This document shows positions 12,601 to 25,065 of a stretch of 64,000 nt of DNA, one piece after another. A program made the position numbers and the translations under genes. The notes beneath the pieces were generated by a model. That model saw only the letters and a program-made list of their open reading frames with translations. It was not told where the DNA came from and ran no database searches. How positions within the stretch are numbered: position 1 is the stretch's first letter; each line of letters opens with the position of its first letter. This DNA is from Fomitopsis serialis (taxonomy: Eukaryota; Basidiomycota; Agaricomycetes; Polyporales; Fomitopsidaceae), in the NCBI RefSeq assembly GCF_022376445.1, contig NW_025955016.1:1-64000 (forward strand), given 5' to 3'.

Positions 12601-13033
12601 ACGTGACACCGAGTCGTCAGTCTGTTGTAAGGTTCTGTGAAGGACAATTTCACGAAAGCATATCAGGGAGAACACGCCACGAGAGCCGGAGCATGTCCAC
12701 GACGTACCATGACCGAATGATTGTAGATCCGCGACGGCCAGGTGTTCTGCACGTTAGCTAACGCGTCCACGACAGCTCGAAGGGCTCAGTGCATGTGAGA
12801 GAGCCCATCATCCGCGGCGAATGGCGTCCGTTCGATTGCGAGTAGGTGTCCACGGGCTGCACGCCAGAGAGCTACGAATGACGACGTCCCAGAGAACACA
12901 GTGGCCGTCAGTGTCTTCGACGTAACGTAACACCGCACGCAGCCATCAACGCTCGTCGCCCAAGCATACAATTCGACGCACCGGGGCTGCGTTGCAGCTG
13001 GTACCACTCCCGACCCAACCACCACGACGTTTG
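6614..13033. other. Apparently non-coding tail of module A, left copy
   Basis: This 6.4-kb stretch follows the ATPase stop codon and is shared with the right copy. Open frames reach 204 codons but are not kept between copies: the minus-strand frame at 11411-11884 is broken by an indel in the counterpart near 28250, and the frame at 7845-8252 is shifted near 31920. Amino-acid changes in the 117-codon frame at 8585-8938 show no sign of constraint. One frame with a polar, Arg/Glu-rich segment (7005-7337, minus) might be a decayed exon. I see no RNA gene and no transposase or helicase motif. Confidence 0.5.
7271..7790. repeat. 520-bp tract identical to 32120-32639 (inverted)
   Basis: Read base by base, this tract has no difference from the reverse complement of 32120-32639. 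The nearest differences are at 7270 and 7791. On the low-coordinate side the next 170 bases or so differ at roughly 15 sites and by an 11-base indel. On the other side about 4 percent differ over 200 bases. A sharp island of identity in a diverged duplication is the usual mark of a recent gene-conversion tract. Confidence 0.8.
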
Positions 13034-13171
13034 CGGCATGGAGGAGGGGGGGGGATCCATTTAGACGCATCGGCTGTTGCCGTGTCGATCTCACTACATT
13101 CCCACGCCACACTACGTAGCAACTCGCAGAATTCGGAAGCTCCTTACTTACTACTTAACATACTTACAACT

Positions 13172-15325
13172 TACAGGCCGCAAGCTCGCAGCGCAAGTGA
13201 AGGCCTGGTCCGGAACTCTACCACGGTTCGAATGCGAGCTAGAGGAGCTCTGCTGAACTTCGTACGTGCAGAGAGGCAACTGATACACTCATATTGATAA
13301 AGTCGACGGCGCTCAGGATTCCCGGTGTGTATGAGAGACACAGACAACTTCGGCTGCACAGAGTACTCACGATATGACAGTTTTTTGCAATCTGCGTTAT
13401 ATCGTATGACCACGCGAAACGCATCTTTCGCAATGCACCGAGCACTAGCCGTCCCGGAGCTCCTTCGCATGATACTCGATCACGCTGGCGGCGAACAACC
13501 ATACCTACCGGCGCTCCTCGCGTTCGCTCTTACGTGCCATGCTTTTCTTGAACCCGCCCTGGATATCATATGGCACTTCCAGAACGGTCTGGGGCACCTG
13601 GTCGAGTGTCTACCTGAAGAATTCTGGGAAGCCTCCGAGTCTGCGCAGGTACCGTTGGTAAGTGCACCCGCACCGCGTTCTGAAAAGCCAATGAAGGAGC
13701 TCGTCTTTGATTGCTTGTAGATACCTAGAAAGCCTAACAAGCACACTACGCCTCAAGATTGGGAGCGCTTTGACTTCTACGGTCAGCGTGTTCGAGAACT
13801 ACAATGCGGCCCGTCAAGCAGTCTTGGACATGCGTCCCGGGCGATATCGGATGACCTCTTTTTCTGGCTCGTTTCGTCAAGACCCCACTGCCCGTTGCTA
13901 CCCGCCCTTCGCAAACTCCTCTGGACGGAGAACAGTACGTATGGGTATTTCGACTCTGCGCATGTGTTCTTCGGGCAGCAGCTCTCTGCGCTGAATATTG
14001 ACAAGTGCACGCCCAACTCAAAGTACTCCTCCGACGTCATCACCCCGATTCTCCTACACCTCACACAACGCTCACCAGACATCCGAGAGCTCAGGATTTG
14101 TATCGTTGTCGATTCCATGGATGGTACTCAACCTGGCCCCTTTCCCGATAAGGCCTTCGCGTCCTTGCAGAGGCTGGAGTCTCTCACGTTGATTTCGGAA
14201 GTTCCCTTGTCGTTCAACAGCCTCGCGGACCTGGCAACACTTCCGCACCTCGCACAACTGCATCTCGCTGCCGATTCTAACCCCATACTGTCGGCTGTCC
14301 CGAATCACACTAACACAAGCCATCTCACCTTCCCCTCTCTGTCGGAATTGCTTCTGCAATCCGTGTCCATGGGCAGCTCCGCCGAATTCCTATCAGCATG
14401 TCGCTTTCCCAACCTCAAGGTGGCATCCATCAGGTCGACCGGAGCGTCAGACCCGGCCACCGTCGACCGTACACTACAGCTACTCTGCGAGCGGTGCTCG
14501 CGGGGCGTGTTGGAGGAGTTCGATGTGACCAGCGGCCAGGACGCCGATGTCGAGGAGGAAGGTGCACAGGCCGTCACCATGGAGTCGCTGAGGCGTCTCT
14601 GCGATTTCCGCCGTCTCCGCAGCTTCAGCCTTCTGACGGAGATGTGCATCGTTCTCGATGACGACGCCGTCAGGGAGTTGGCCGTGTCGTGGCCCCGAAT
14701 GGAGTACCTGGAGTTCTATTCCACGGCCATGCACCCCTGGGGGCAGCCGACGGCTACGACGCTCCAGGGTTTGGCGCACTTCGCCAGGTACTGTCCCTTG
14801 CTGGGGTCGCTCACGATCGACGTGGATACATCGGACGCGGACGTCTCGCTCCACGAGAGGCCGGGCGGTGGCTACTGCAATCGGGCCCTGCGAACCATCG
14901 ACTTCGGCCAGTCCCCCTCTTTGGGAAGCCCTGCGAAGGTGGCGGCGTTCTTGTTCGCGATCTTCCCGGACCTTGCGGAGGTCAACGAAGAGAACGATAC
15001 TCTGGTCGGCGAGTCGTGGCAACCCGTGCGAGAAACTTATCAGGTTCTACGGCTCGCGCGTCACTGGCGGAAACAAGCGGGTGAGTCGCGGACGCCTGAG
15101 GTTGCGCAGTCTGTACTGACGAGGGAAGCACAGGTGGATGAATAGGCAAGCAACCGGATGTGCGTCGTGTATGGAGGTGCTAGGTGTAATGCGAGGTCGA
15201 GCATATCAGCGTCTCTGATCTGCCATCTCACTGTTGCGATGAAACAAGGAACCGACATCGAATTGTTGTAATGATACTTCCTTTCGTTAAGACGACTGGG
15301 CTTCAAACCTACACCAAGGACTACT
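13172..15325 (+). repeat. Inverted duplication, module B, left copy
   Basis: This block contains one F-box-like gene with its upstream and downstream sequence. It matches the reverse complement of 36196-38360. Homology starts near GGCCGCAAGCTCGCAGCGCA about 260 bp before the gene and runs about 180 bp past it. Divergence is much higher than in module A: the proteins are only about three-quarters identical by eye. A 140-bp stretch (13034-13171) unique to this side separates it from module A, whereas the right copies of A and B abut. Confidence 0.85.
13433..15141 (+). CDS. F-box-like protein, copy 1 (module B left)
   Basis: Three exons (13433-13657, 13721-15080, 15134-15141) encode about 530 aa. 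The N-terminal 50 residues have the fungal F-box-like pattern HRALAVPELLRMILD followed by LALTCHAFLEPALDIIW, the expected SKP1-binding part. The rest is a long repeat-like region of alternating helices and strands with family motifs such as LEFLSACR, VLDDDAVRELAVSWPR and LAHFARYCPLL, resembling a leucine-rich substrate-binding domain. The last exon adds only the final two residues; its intron has a CTGAC branch site and the same donor phase as the paralogs. I infer an SCF ubiquitin-ligase adaptor; the target is unknown. An upstream in-frame ATG exists at 13406, but this ATG aligns with the paralogs. Confidence 0.85.
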
Positions 15326-18300
15326 TTTGATGTGCGCGCCCCATTGCAAGTGTTACCGACTCTGTGCTACGTCGACGACCCCACAATCCCGATCTTGGTT
15401 GTTCCGAGCGGATGACTGACATGTTCCCCGATTGCACGCCCCATACCTTGGTCTGAAGACTGTAGCGGCGATCGGTCGCAACCGCGAATGTGACATGTAC
15501 ATGTCCCGCCGATGTGGCAGTCAGTCATACGCCGGGTGGTTACAGTCAACATGACTAGGTACGTCCGTACCATCCGGCTATCCCGAAGCTATTGCGTATC
15601 TGAAAAAGGTACTTTATAACTGGAAGTACCTGCTTAAGATCGTAGGAGCAGTTAAGCGCGTACGATGCGATAATCCCGGCCAACAATCCACTCTGAATGA
15701 GCATCTCGGTACGTCGTGTCACCGGAACAGCTTAACCATTCCCCTTGAGCTTTATCTAACATCGTTCAAGACTTTAGCTGACGGATTCCTTTGTACCATC
15801 ACCTATCTCCGGGCTCACGCCTCCTGAACTCGTCGCCATTGCCTGACGTCTCGAAACAGATCACTCTACCTTGAACGTTCAAACACCATTGCCAGCTTGG
15901 ACAAGCGAGCTCACTCGTAGCAAAACGACTTGTTCGATTGATTGGCACACTCACCAAAGTCGCAAAATGCATGTGTAGCGCAAGCGCAAGCCTCGGTAGA
16001 TTGGATTAGGAATCGATACTTCCTTTGCATGCAATACTCTGTTTGGACGTCGAAGCCGAACAGAAGCAATCAGTGCCTCGCGGCGACCTCGATCGATATC
16101 GTACGTTGGGCCCTCCGCACCGGGTCTGTGCAGCTGCAGGATCCAGGATGATACCGGCAGGGAACGGGACACTTGCAGCCAACCAGAGCGGTCAGTAAAA
16201 CGTGCCCAACGACAGGCAGATGAGGTAAAAGGACTAATTGGCACTCGTACGTACGAACTTCGACAGCTTCACCCCCGCGCGATATTCCAGAATACCTCGA
16301 GGTGTCTTCCGAAGCTCGCCTATGCAGTAAGACTGAGCCATTGGCCATGTTTACGAGGCCGGTCACACCCCAGCCGAATACCTTCACTTTAGCCCGCCTC
16401 CGAGCTTTCGGATCCCGCCCGCAAGCCAAAAGGCTATCTTCGCGCGACGCGCGCCCACAAACCGCGTCAAGCGGCGTAGTACCTGATACCGTACCGCTTA
16501 GGATGTCTGCGCGCTGATGCGCGGATGGCACTGGGCGGTAGCCTGTAGGCAGCATTGCCTTCGGCCGCCTTCGTACCCGAGTGACTACCGCTCAAGGAAG
16601 ATAGCTGGCAGATAGCAGGAGATCATGGAGGAGGTATGACACACTCATTATGGTCTGTATGGGGAAGAGAGAACGAGGCAAAGAGGGTATTGTACTCCGG
16701 GGAATAGAAGGTTTCAGGGAGGGATTCCGTAATGCCCGTCGATTAAGATTGGATGTAGGGATAAGGTGATATCGGTAGAGAGATAGGAGCTCTGGATCCA
16801 GTCATAGGGCACGGGAACGGGCACGGGCACGGGCATCCGAGTGCGACGTTCGTGTTGCGAGGAGTATAGATGTGTATACCCAGTGCCGTACGTTTGTCAT
16901 TCGTCTAAACAGACAGCCAGCAGACTAGATGTGGTCCTGTGACAACTTGCGCTGGGAGTCCTTCCAAATACGAACGAGCCTTGTCAAGTGCGGCATGCCT
17001 GCTTAGTACAAGCTTTCGCCTAGAGAAGACGTTAGGCCCAACTCTTGACGCATTCTCTCGATCACTCACCCCGATCGTAAGAGGAGTCTATCCACCGTGT
17101 CCTGACCCGCGACGTCGCCTTGTACTCATATCCATAATACAACTAGAATCCGAGTACATCTGTCCATCGAGGTAAAGTTCACTGGCTTTGATGGGTGGCA
17201 TCATCATGATGCATACATTCACCAGTACAGCCTCAGAAACAGCGTGCGTCCGGACATCGCTCACCAATTTCAACCCTGGGACAATCCGCGCCCGAGGATC
17301 GTACCCATCATACATCGAGACCACCGTAACTGCATGCAAAGTTTAATAAATGAGCGACGCGCGCAACAGGATGTAGCGGGCGCTATGCATCTTTCCTGTA
17401 AGAACGGAGTGCTGTCATTACCTGGTCTCGCCTCGCCTCGAAGTCCTCAAGGCGGAAACGAACGCGTACTGTGGAAGCGCGCCTGGTCACGAGCCCATCG
17501 TGAATGCCGTACCGGTGGTCATATACACGCACGGAGTGCCCATATCAGACCATGCCATCTCGTCACCATATACTCTAGTGTATGGAATGGACGCCCATAC
17601 GCATTGACTCAACGGGACGAGGAAGGCCTGGCACATACCTGAGTTGACACGTCGGGACCATTGAACACGCTAATCACAGGTGTGACGCCGCGTACAGGTC
17701 CGATGGACAACGCGCCGGCCTTGTGCGCATTGGAGTTTGTAGGTCGTCAGGCGATGTCACGCTGAGCATAAGGCATGCCATGTGAGGATAGCATAAACAC
17801 GCAGCCAAAGTGCTGGGACGTACCTAGGATTTCCAATTCAGACAAGGGTCATCTTTTGTTCAGGAAAACCGCACAGCACTTGCATTGTTCACCTAGAGTA
17901 TAATGTGTTGTGTAAGTGCCATCAATTCGAAAAAGAATTATATCAAACCGCTTGTCTCAAGGCCTTTCACTACCGCTCTCGGCCAACGAGCGGAGGCGGA
18001 GCGCACAACAACGAACGGAGGCGATCGCATGATCAGCAACGTGTCCGAGAGGCGGATGTAAATTTCGCCCAAACGCTTGATCGAGGGCAGTCAGAAGCAT
18101 GCCTTGAGCTGTACACATCGCCGTATGCGGCAATACCGCGTGCGCATCGACCACCGAGCAAGCGTTGTGGAGGGCGCCCAGAGGTCACGAGCCTGTACAA
18201 TCGTACATACATATGCAGACGACGGCCTCGAGGCCGCTGCGTGCTTATGTAGTCGAGCGCGTGCATTGCCTTTGATCCCATCCCGCGTGTACGTCAGGGT

Positions 18301-21300
18301 CACGTCGGTCCGAGTTTGTGGAAGGTTGAAATTGCTGAGATAGGAAAGACGTACGGTGGAGTGTTCGTCAGTGTGCGTCTGTTGTCATTCTCGTGCGCGA
18401 CCCGGAGGCTCTGCACGCACGCGTGCGGGGTGTGGAGAAGCCGATATGGTGGAAGGACGCAAGAGGACCATAGTTGTGAGGTGGTTATCCTAGTTCAGCT
18501 TGTCGAGAGCCTACGCGAACGGGTGCAGAATCCAGATGTCCGGATCTGAGAAACGTCCCAATCGTTGACAGGAAGCGTACGCAGGCACTGCGTAGTTGTG
18601 TCAAATATACCTCGCACCACATGCGTACGATGTTGACTCGTCTGTAGTGGAGCTTGCAACGCGCCGCTCTGTGACCGCTGTCATGACGAGACCGATTGTC
18701 AAATAGACGTTCTCAGCATTGTCAGGGACACCGAATTGACAGACAATATCATTAACAGCGAGACCAACAACAGAAGATCTAACGTACCTCTTTCCTCGTG
18801 TTGATGCTCTAATTCTAACAGGGCCTGGACGCCGCATCCTCAGTCAATCAATCGAGTTCACCTGTGAGAACGCATCAATCACTCAGCCCGGTATAATCCC
18901 ACCACTTGTGATGCAATCGCCACATACCTCGGTCAGTTATTGCCGTCAAAGACACTCGCCGACCACCGCCGCGCACGGGCCACCACGCTTTATTGCCACC
19001 TTCCATGGCCTTGACACGACGTAGTAGGACAGATGAACACCGGAACTAGGTGTGTGGCGACGCCACAAAGGGTTCAGAAGCCACCGAAGTCTTCCAAACG
19101 GACCAAACCCACCACTGCAACGTAATGCATCGGTCTTCCATAGCGGATAAAAGAAAGCGGTCCCCACCTTGTCAGCGCTGGATGCCCCCGGTGAGCTGAC
19201 CACAGATAGAGGTCGAGTTGAAGAGAGACCGGGCCGCCCCGCTTCGACTACGTTTGGTTCTGCCGCGTTCAGTATCCGAGAAGGAGCAGATTGCCCAATG
19301 ATCGCAGCCACGAGGGCTGCCGACCCAACGCCCCGACGCCAAATGCCCAAATCCATCCTCGCGGGATCCCGCGAACACGTACACAGGAACCCAACTTGCG
19401 CTAGCGGGATAGCCTGTCCCCGGATCGCGTGGGCGTGACCGTGTCGGGTCGCGTATGTGATCAGACGCGTCTGGCGCGTTCCGATAGTGGCCCAACACGT
19501 GGCTCCCGACCTTCCGAACTGGCGTGAAAAAACGATTCAAATTCCAAGCCTGTCGTGCATCGTGTTTTTCGTGGCGGACACGACAAACACCCAGGCAGTC
19601 GTCACGCAACGGCCGTTGGCGACAAGCCGTTGTGGGCAGGCGGGGATGGCGGGGTGCCGCCGCTTGGTTGGAGGTTTACGCGGATATTGAGTTTCGTAGC
19701 TACGTCGACGTCTAGGGGCACCATGGCATGCTGAATGGTGCACGTCTGAACGTTGAACAGTCCTGGTATGAGCTCTCGGCATCGTGTGCAGGGCGGTCAG
19801 TAGTCCCAGTAGATGGATATCGATACTGGGCATAGCATGGTCGAAACGGTACAAGGAATGAAACTCTAAAGGACTTACTGCGGTTACAGTGATCGAGGCT
19901 CGTCAACAGTCCGATACGTCGGGTCAATCGACGAAGAATGCACCTTCTCGGTCAGCATACACAACTGCAAACGCGAACGCTCAGCATTCATACCTTGACA
20001 GGCAGTCGACACTCGACAGCAGCGGCAAATCACTATACACCTCCACGACGATACGAGCCCGCAAGCACGAACCTCCGCGCCGGGCGCTTGACGCGATGGC
20101 CGAAGATATTGCCATAAAGCCTGCAATGAGACGATGAGCCTCCGATACAAGCCGATACAGAGTGACAGAGAGAATAGGGGCGCGTATGTGTACCCGCAGC
20201 GACGTACCTTGCGAGCGGCGCGCATCGATCCCCGGGTCGAACTCGGCGGCGTCTGCACGAGGTCTCTGTGTCAGTACACAGCCTTCTGGGGATGGCTGGG
20301 GCAAACTCGCTCCAAGTGGAGCAAAAACTGCGCGCTTTCCTGGGCAGTGGGGCGAAGGCACCAGAGTTGCACCGAGTACTGGGCCGCAAGTGCCCTTGAC
20401 TGGAATGTACAGGTGCCTCGAACGCTGTGGGCGTCCTGCAAAATTGCATGCAGTGTCAGCAGTGCGAGAGGTTGGCGTTTAGGTTGGGCGAAGGGGTCTG
20501 GGGTGGCTGCGCCGGTCGCTCACGGGGCCGTAGCCAGGGAAGTGAGTCGTGACGCCAGGCGGGGGCCAGGATGATTGGCAGGAAACAGGGAACGGGAATC
20601 ATTGAACCGAGCGTGAAAGGGCGAGCGGTACCGCGAAAGAAGCTTTGAGCTAAGTTATGTGGATGATCATAGTGCGTCCAGGGCATGCGAATGGCACCGA
20701 AATGAATGGCCGCCGCGAACGTGCAGCAGGCCACCCAAGGATAGCGAAGCCATGAAGGTCTGCGGACCAACGCCGTCGAAAACGGTATTCAAGGACGCAC
20801 CGGGACGACCACTCACAACAAAACCGTATCACCGCACTCACTTCATGACGCCAGCCGGCCACAGAAGTGCAATGTCCCGACGCCCGGGGTCTTGCCCAGC
20901 GACCGCACGACTGACCTGGTCATGGACGCACCGTAAACGGAGTGCCGTAGAGCGAGTCCGAGCGGAGGAAGCCCCTAAGTGTCGTGATTAGCCCGACGCC
21001 TCGAAGAAAAGTTGATCAGCTTTCGAGCCACGACGCACATTTTGACTCCGCGGTACCTGGGCATACGAGAACTGCTTCCGCCTCTCCAACTCGCTGAGAC
21101 CCGCGCGAGTACCCCGAGTACGCGGTGTGGAGTCGCCCTCAACAGACAGTCTGAGCCAGTCAGAATCCCGACGACAACGTAGTCGTACCTGGCGGCCCAG
21201 CGTCCACACCACCCGCTGACCGTCGGCCAGGTCGGCGTGCGTATCGCCAAGGCGGCAGCCCGATGATTCTCCTGCGCGCGGTCCAGGGGTCGCGGGCGCG

Positions 21301-22144
21301 ACCCGGAGCGGAAAGGCCTCGTTGGTGAACGTTTACCTACCCGATCGTGAGCTTCCGGACGGCACTGCGGGCGGTGGCGCGAGAGCACGCATATACCCGT
21401 CAGAAGGAAGAGATTTGCTTGACTAGGGACGTCGGAGAGAGTGATCGGTCGGTGCGGGTGGAACGGCGATGACTGTAGTTGGATTAGCCCGGTTTTGCAG
21501 TCAGCGACCGAGCTGTTGATCAGAGAGAGGTGGAGGAAAAGACTTGGGAGGAGAACGCAGAGATGTTCAGACGTGGGCGGCAAGATGGGAGTAGACGACA
21601 AAGTCCACTGGCGTCGACGTTCACTCGCTCGCCTGCTCGATAGTGCAGTTCGATGTATTCCAATAAGTAGCGCTCTCAAAAGATCACACAAGTGAAAGGA
21701 ATTGCAGTGTTTTAGCTTCATTATATTTTTCGTGAGCGCGTTAACACTACGGCCAGCCTATGTTCACCTATATAACGGAAGACGCAAGACCCTATAGTGG
21801 AGAGCCCTAAGCAGCCATGTACAACTATAGATAAGGTACTTTGTATGGTATTGATACAGTGCATGCAAATATCGTGGACAGGTAATAGGAGACGAACATG
21901 CGTAACAAGGTAGGAGACAATGCACAAATGAAGAGTTCGCGGCAGCAGAGGCATGAGAGCGGGCGGGGCAATGCGAGAGCGACGAAGAAGAGAAACGCGC
22001 CACGAACCGGATGCAAGAGGTCCTATGCGAGAGCACGGTGTCCGATATAATGAGCGACGGCGGCCGCCCGCGCGAGCAACGACGCGGCGGCCGGTTGGAG
22101 GAAAGCAAGCATGGGAAATAGAGATATCATGGCGCGCGACGGGC
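15142..22144. other. 7-kb stretch with no recognisable gene
   Basis: The first 180 bases or so belong to module B. Beyond that I found no supported gene on either strand. Frames reach 248 codons (20975-21721, minus) but overlap others, lack start context and intron structure, and show no motif I know. There is no repeat shared with other parts of the window apart from a short GGGCAC run. Degenerate repeats or unannotated fast-evolving genes cannot be excluded. Confidence 0.4.
16807..16834. repeat. Short GGGCAC tandem repeat
   Basis: Four to five units of a 6-bp motif close to GGGCAC, one with a single-base change, lie in otherwise gene-free DNA. No function is suggested. Confidence 0.6.
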
Positions 22145-23324
22145 CTACCACACGCACGGCGTCGCGTGGGCGTACCAGTCCTGGCCCTTCGCCTTCTTCG
22201 TCGCCGAGGCGCGGTCGGTCGAGATGGCGTCGGATATTGAAGGCGAGCCCTTCTCAGGAAAAGAGTCGAACGTGTTCGACCTCGACAGCGACCGGCCCGT
22301 TTGCTTCTGCATCGGCGGCGGCACGACGGCGGCGACGGACTCTTGCTCGATGGCGTGGGGCGTCCCGTGGGTGCTGTGCGAGGCGATGCGGATGTTCGCG
22401 TCGACGAAACCCGGTGGCGTCGACGGCGATGCGGACGATGCCGGGCTCGTCGAAGTCGAGTACGACTGTTCGGGCGTGTCGGGCGTGTCGGGGCTCGTGG
22501 GCGGACTTGGGTACGCCGTGCTGGCGTCGACGGGCATGGGGGTGGGCTTCGGTGGCGACGTCGACGGACGCGCGGCGAAGCTCGGGGTGGTGGTCGACGT
22601 GGCGCCGTATGGCGTCGTCGACGGTACTGGTGTCGGCGCAGGCGAGGGGAGTACGTACGTGGGGTATGGCCCGTGGCCCTTGAAGTCCCTCCGCACCTTC
22701 GCCTCGAACTCCTTCAGCGCTGCTGGCTCGATGTTGAGTTGCCACTCGAGGTAGGAGCACATCTCCCGCTCCATCTGGTTGATTTCGCGGAGGGCAAACA
22801 TGCCTTGTCCGACAATGCTCCACGACTTGTTGGAATAGGTGTCGTCGCAGATGACTTTCGACGCGATCATGAAGGCGGAGATGAAGAGACGGTGGCCCGA
22901 CGAGCCGCGGGCGGCGGGGAACCGCGCTTTTAGACGTTGGAGGAGGTAGAGGGCGGCGAAGGTCACCGAAGTGTGCAGTCGCGTTCTATGGAGGGCGTAG
23001 GCGATAAACAATGCGAGCGGCGGCGACGGTGCTGGCGGATTGGCGGTGGATAACGGAGGGAGGTCGGGGCACGCAAACAAATGCGTCACGAACCTCGCGC
23101 AGAGCTTGGCGGTCTCTTCGTGGCCGTAGTACGGGTCAGGCTGGAGGAATACTGTTAGTGTTCGGTTGGGTTGCTACGTCAGAAGGGTTACTCACGATGC
23201 CATGGTGCGCGCTATGCCCGCTGGTTCCACTAGACGGCGCTGGCGGCGGTCTTGAGGTAATCTTGCTCGCTCTCCGGAAAGGCGAGGGGTGGCGGGCGGC
23301 AGAGGGACCTGAGACAGCAGCCAT
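22145..23324 (-). CDS. Pcl/PHO80-like cyclin
   Basis: Two exons (23196-23324 and 22145-23140) give about 374 aa; the 55-nt intron has a GTGAGT donor and CCAG acceptor and keeps phase 0. Residues 1-43 are Pro/Ser-rich. The cyclin box follows (about 44-165) with EETAKLCARFVTHLFACP, then LFISAFMIASKVICDDTYSN and REINQMEREMCSYLEW, diagnostic of fungal Pho85-type (Pcl) cyclins. The remaining 200 residues are a low-complexity Pro/Ser/Thr tail ending in a Lys-Lys-rich patch, with possible phosphorylation sites. Known relatives activate a cyclin-dependent kinase in cell-cycle entry or nutrient sensing; which partner is used here is unknown. A TATA-like ATATAAG sits about 90 bp upstream, though it reads better on the other strand. 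Confidence 0.88.
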
Positions 23325-23999
23325 GATGGGATAGTAACAGAGCGTCGAGACGGAGCCACAGACAGGCGCGGTGGCGGTGGGCGACAAATGGTGGCGGCGG
23401 AGGGAGACTGGAGGGGATATAAGTCAGCACGCTCGGGGTATAGCGACGCAGAAGCCTCGGAAGGGGTCAAGCAAGCGGGCGTGCGTACAGCTGACGCATG
23501 GGCGACAGAAGGCCCGCTGGGAAGAGGCGAGGCAAGATAAACGACGAGGTGGCACCCCATCACGCTCCTGCCCGATCAGAACTGCTCTCGCGAATTTGGG
23601 CGACAGGCAACAGCTCGCGCCTGGGGACGCCCTGCCGCGTGCCCGGCAACACGCGGGCCTATCGGCTCAGCCCCCTCGCCCAGTCGCCAGAGCGGCCCCC
23701 CGGCGCCAGCGCAGCCTCGTGCCCGGCAAAGGCACCGTGCCCCATCCGGAAAAAGGATGCAACAAACACTCACCGTGTGAACCCTTCAACCTTTCGGCGC
23801 GGAAATGGCGTGGCGGCGGAACGCGACCCTATCGTCCAGAGCCTCGAGGCGGCGCGCGGTCCTTATCCAAGTCAATGCACAGACAATGTCGCGGGGCGCA
23901 GGGGCAGTGCGCGCAGAATGAGCCCTGGGAGGGGATGGGATGGAGGAGGAAGGGGGTTGGGGAAATTTTGACGGCGTTCTCGCGACGGAGTGGTGTGGA

Positions 24000-24007
24000 T
24001 ATATAAG
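24000..24007 (+). promoter_or_regulatory. TATA-box-like TATATAAG
   Basis: A strong match to the TATA consensus lies at the border between very GC-rich DNA and a hairpin-rich segment. No coding start follows within several hundred bases. It could drive a non-coding transcript or be chance. Confidence 0.3.
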
Positions 24008-24121
24008 CCCGAGCACAAAGGCGCTGTTGTCTCGACGCTGTTTCGGCCCATCGCTCAAGCGCCTAAGCTCCGCTTTGGGGTCTGTCCCGATGAGGCAGGG
24101 TGACACGCCCCTGTGACATCC

Positions 24122-24325
24122 CCTTCCGGCAGGTGGCTGAAGCGTCCGTTGTGGCCAACGCCGGAAGGACCTCGAACACACGCTTCCCTGCCAGAAATGG
24201 CAGGAACGATGAGCAGAGTCAAGCGCAGAACATACCTCGGGGCAGTCTGCTTTTGTAAGACACAAAAGGAAAGGAAATTATCGTGGCGCTCTTGGTGGGC
24301 TCCGCCTATTGTCCCGCAGGGGACA
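24122..24325 (+). other. Hairpin series, possible structured RNA
   Basis: Four perfect short inverted repeats follow one another: CCTTCCGGC/GCCGGAAGG (24122-24168, 29-nt loop), CCTGCCA-GAAA-TGGCAGG (24187-24204, GNRA tetraloop), CTTTTGT-AAGAC-ACAAAAG (24250-24268) and TGTCCC-GCAG-GGGACA (24310-24325). They lie 115-325 bases downstream of the TATA motif. I do not recognise 5S, U6, SRP, RNase P or MRP signatures. Confidence 0.3.
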
Positions 24326-25065
24326 GGACACCTTCGGTGACCAACGTCCAGTGGTTCGTTCATTTCTACCTAGGATATCGCAATACATGGTGTATGCGGT
24401 TGGTGTCTTGACCACCGGATCCGGATGATAGCATTCAGTCACTACAAAGAGAGTCAGTGGGTAGGATCCGCTTACATAGATGTTCGCCTCTGATCGACGA
24501 CGTGTATAGGATAATTTGCTTGCATCCTTTCCACAGAGACAAGGACGCACTGTCATTCTACCGGTCTGATGCTTCAGCGCAAAAGAAATCAGGCATCGCC
24601 TCACAATATGTTTCCGACAAGGACGAGATGAACTATCATGATCAATTTGACTCGAACGTATGCCCACTAACACAAATCAATGCTGCCCCAAGGCGCTGCA
24701 CCGTAGCACCTATATGCGGCTCACCTTCGCGACCAGTGACTCCCCTTAACGCAGGCCTTGTCTCATCCACGCTTGTGTTTCGAAAGTCCCCATGCCGAAC
24801 AGCATGAGAGGCCAAAGCACGAGCGTAAGGGGCAAGAGAGGTGTTCCGGGTCCCGCCCGGCCCGCTCTGCATGCCTGTTCAGCCACCGGCGGCGCGTGGC
24901 GGCGGGGTCTAGTCCGCCGTGACGCCTCCCGAAAAGGAAGGAGCCAGCGGGCCATGCGACCGACGGCCAGTTCTGTCCAGGCGCTCCCACCGCCCGCTGC
25001 GACGCACAGCCTGCGTGTCTCTGCAGTGTGATGCGGCGTTGGCAGCGAGCCCCCTACACGCTCCC

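Larger units (their letters stand above)
3545..13033 (+). repeat. Inverted segmental duplication, module A, left copy
   Basis: This 9.5-kb block recurs in reverse orientation at 26878-36195. Homology starts near the shared string AGTAACATAAG and ends at CCAACCACCACGAC; beyond both points the flanks differ. It contains the complete AAA ATPase gene and about 6.4 kb with no convincing gene. Exons, introns and the non-coding tail are all similar between copies. Divergence is patchy, from zero over 520 bp to roughly 9 percent with indels just beside it. No terminal inverted repeats or target-site duplication were seen, so it looks like a segmental duplication rather than a transposon. Confidence 0.9.

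Noticed and set aside
3545..13033. Module A as a Helitron or DNA transposon
   Set aside because: No terminal repeats, no target-site duplication, no Rep/helicase or transposase; its gene is a cellular ATPase.
20975..21721. 248-codon minus-strand frame
   Set aside because: No recognisable domain, no intron signals or second copy to support it.
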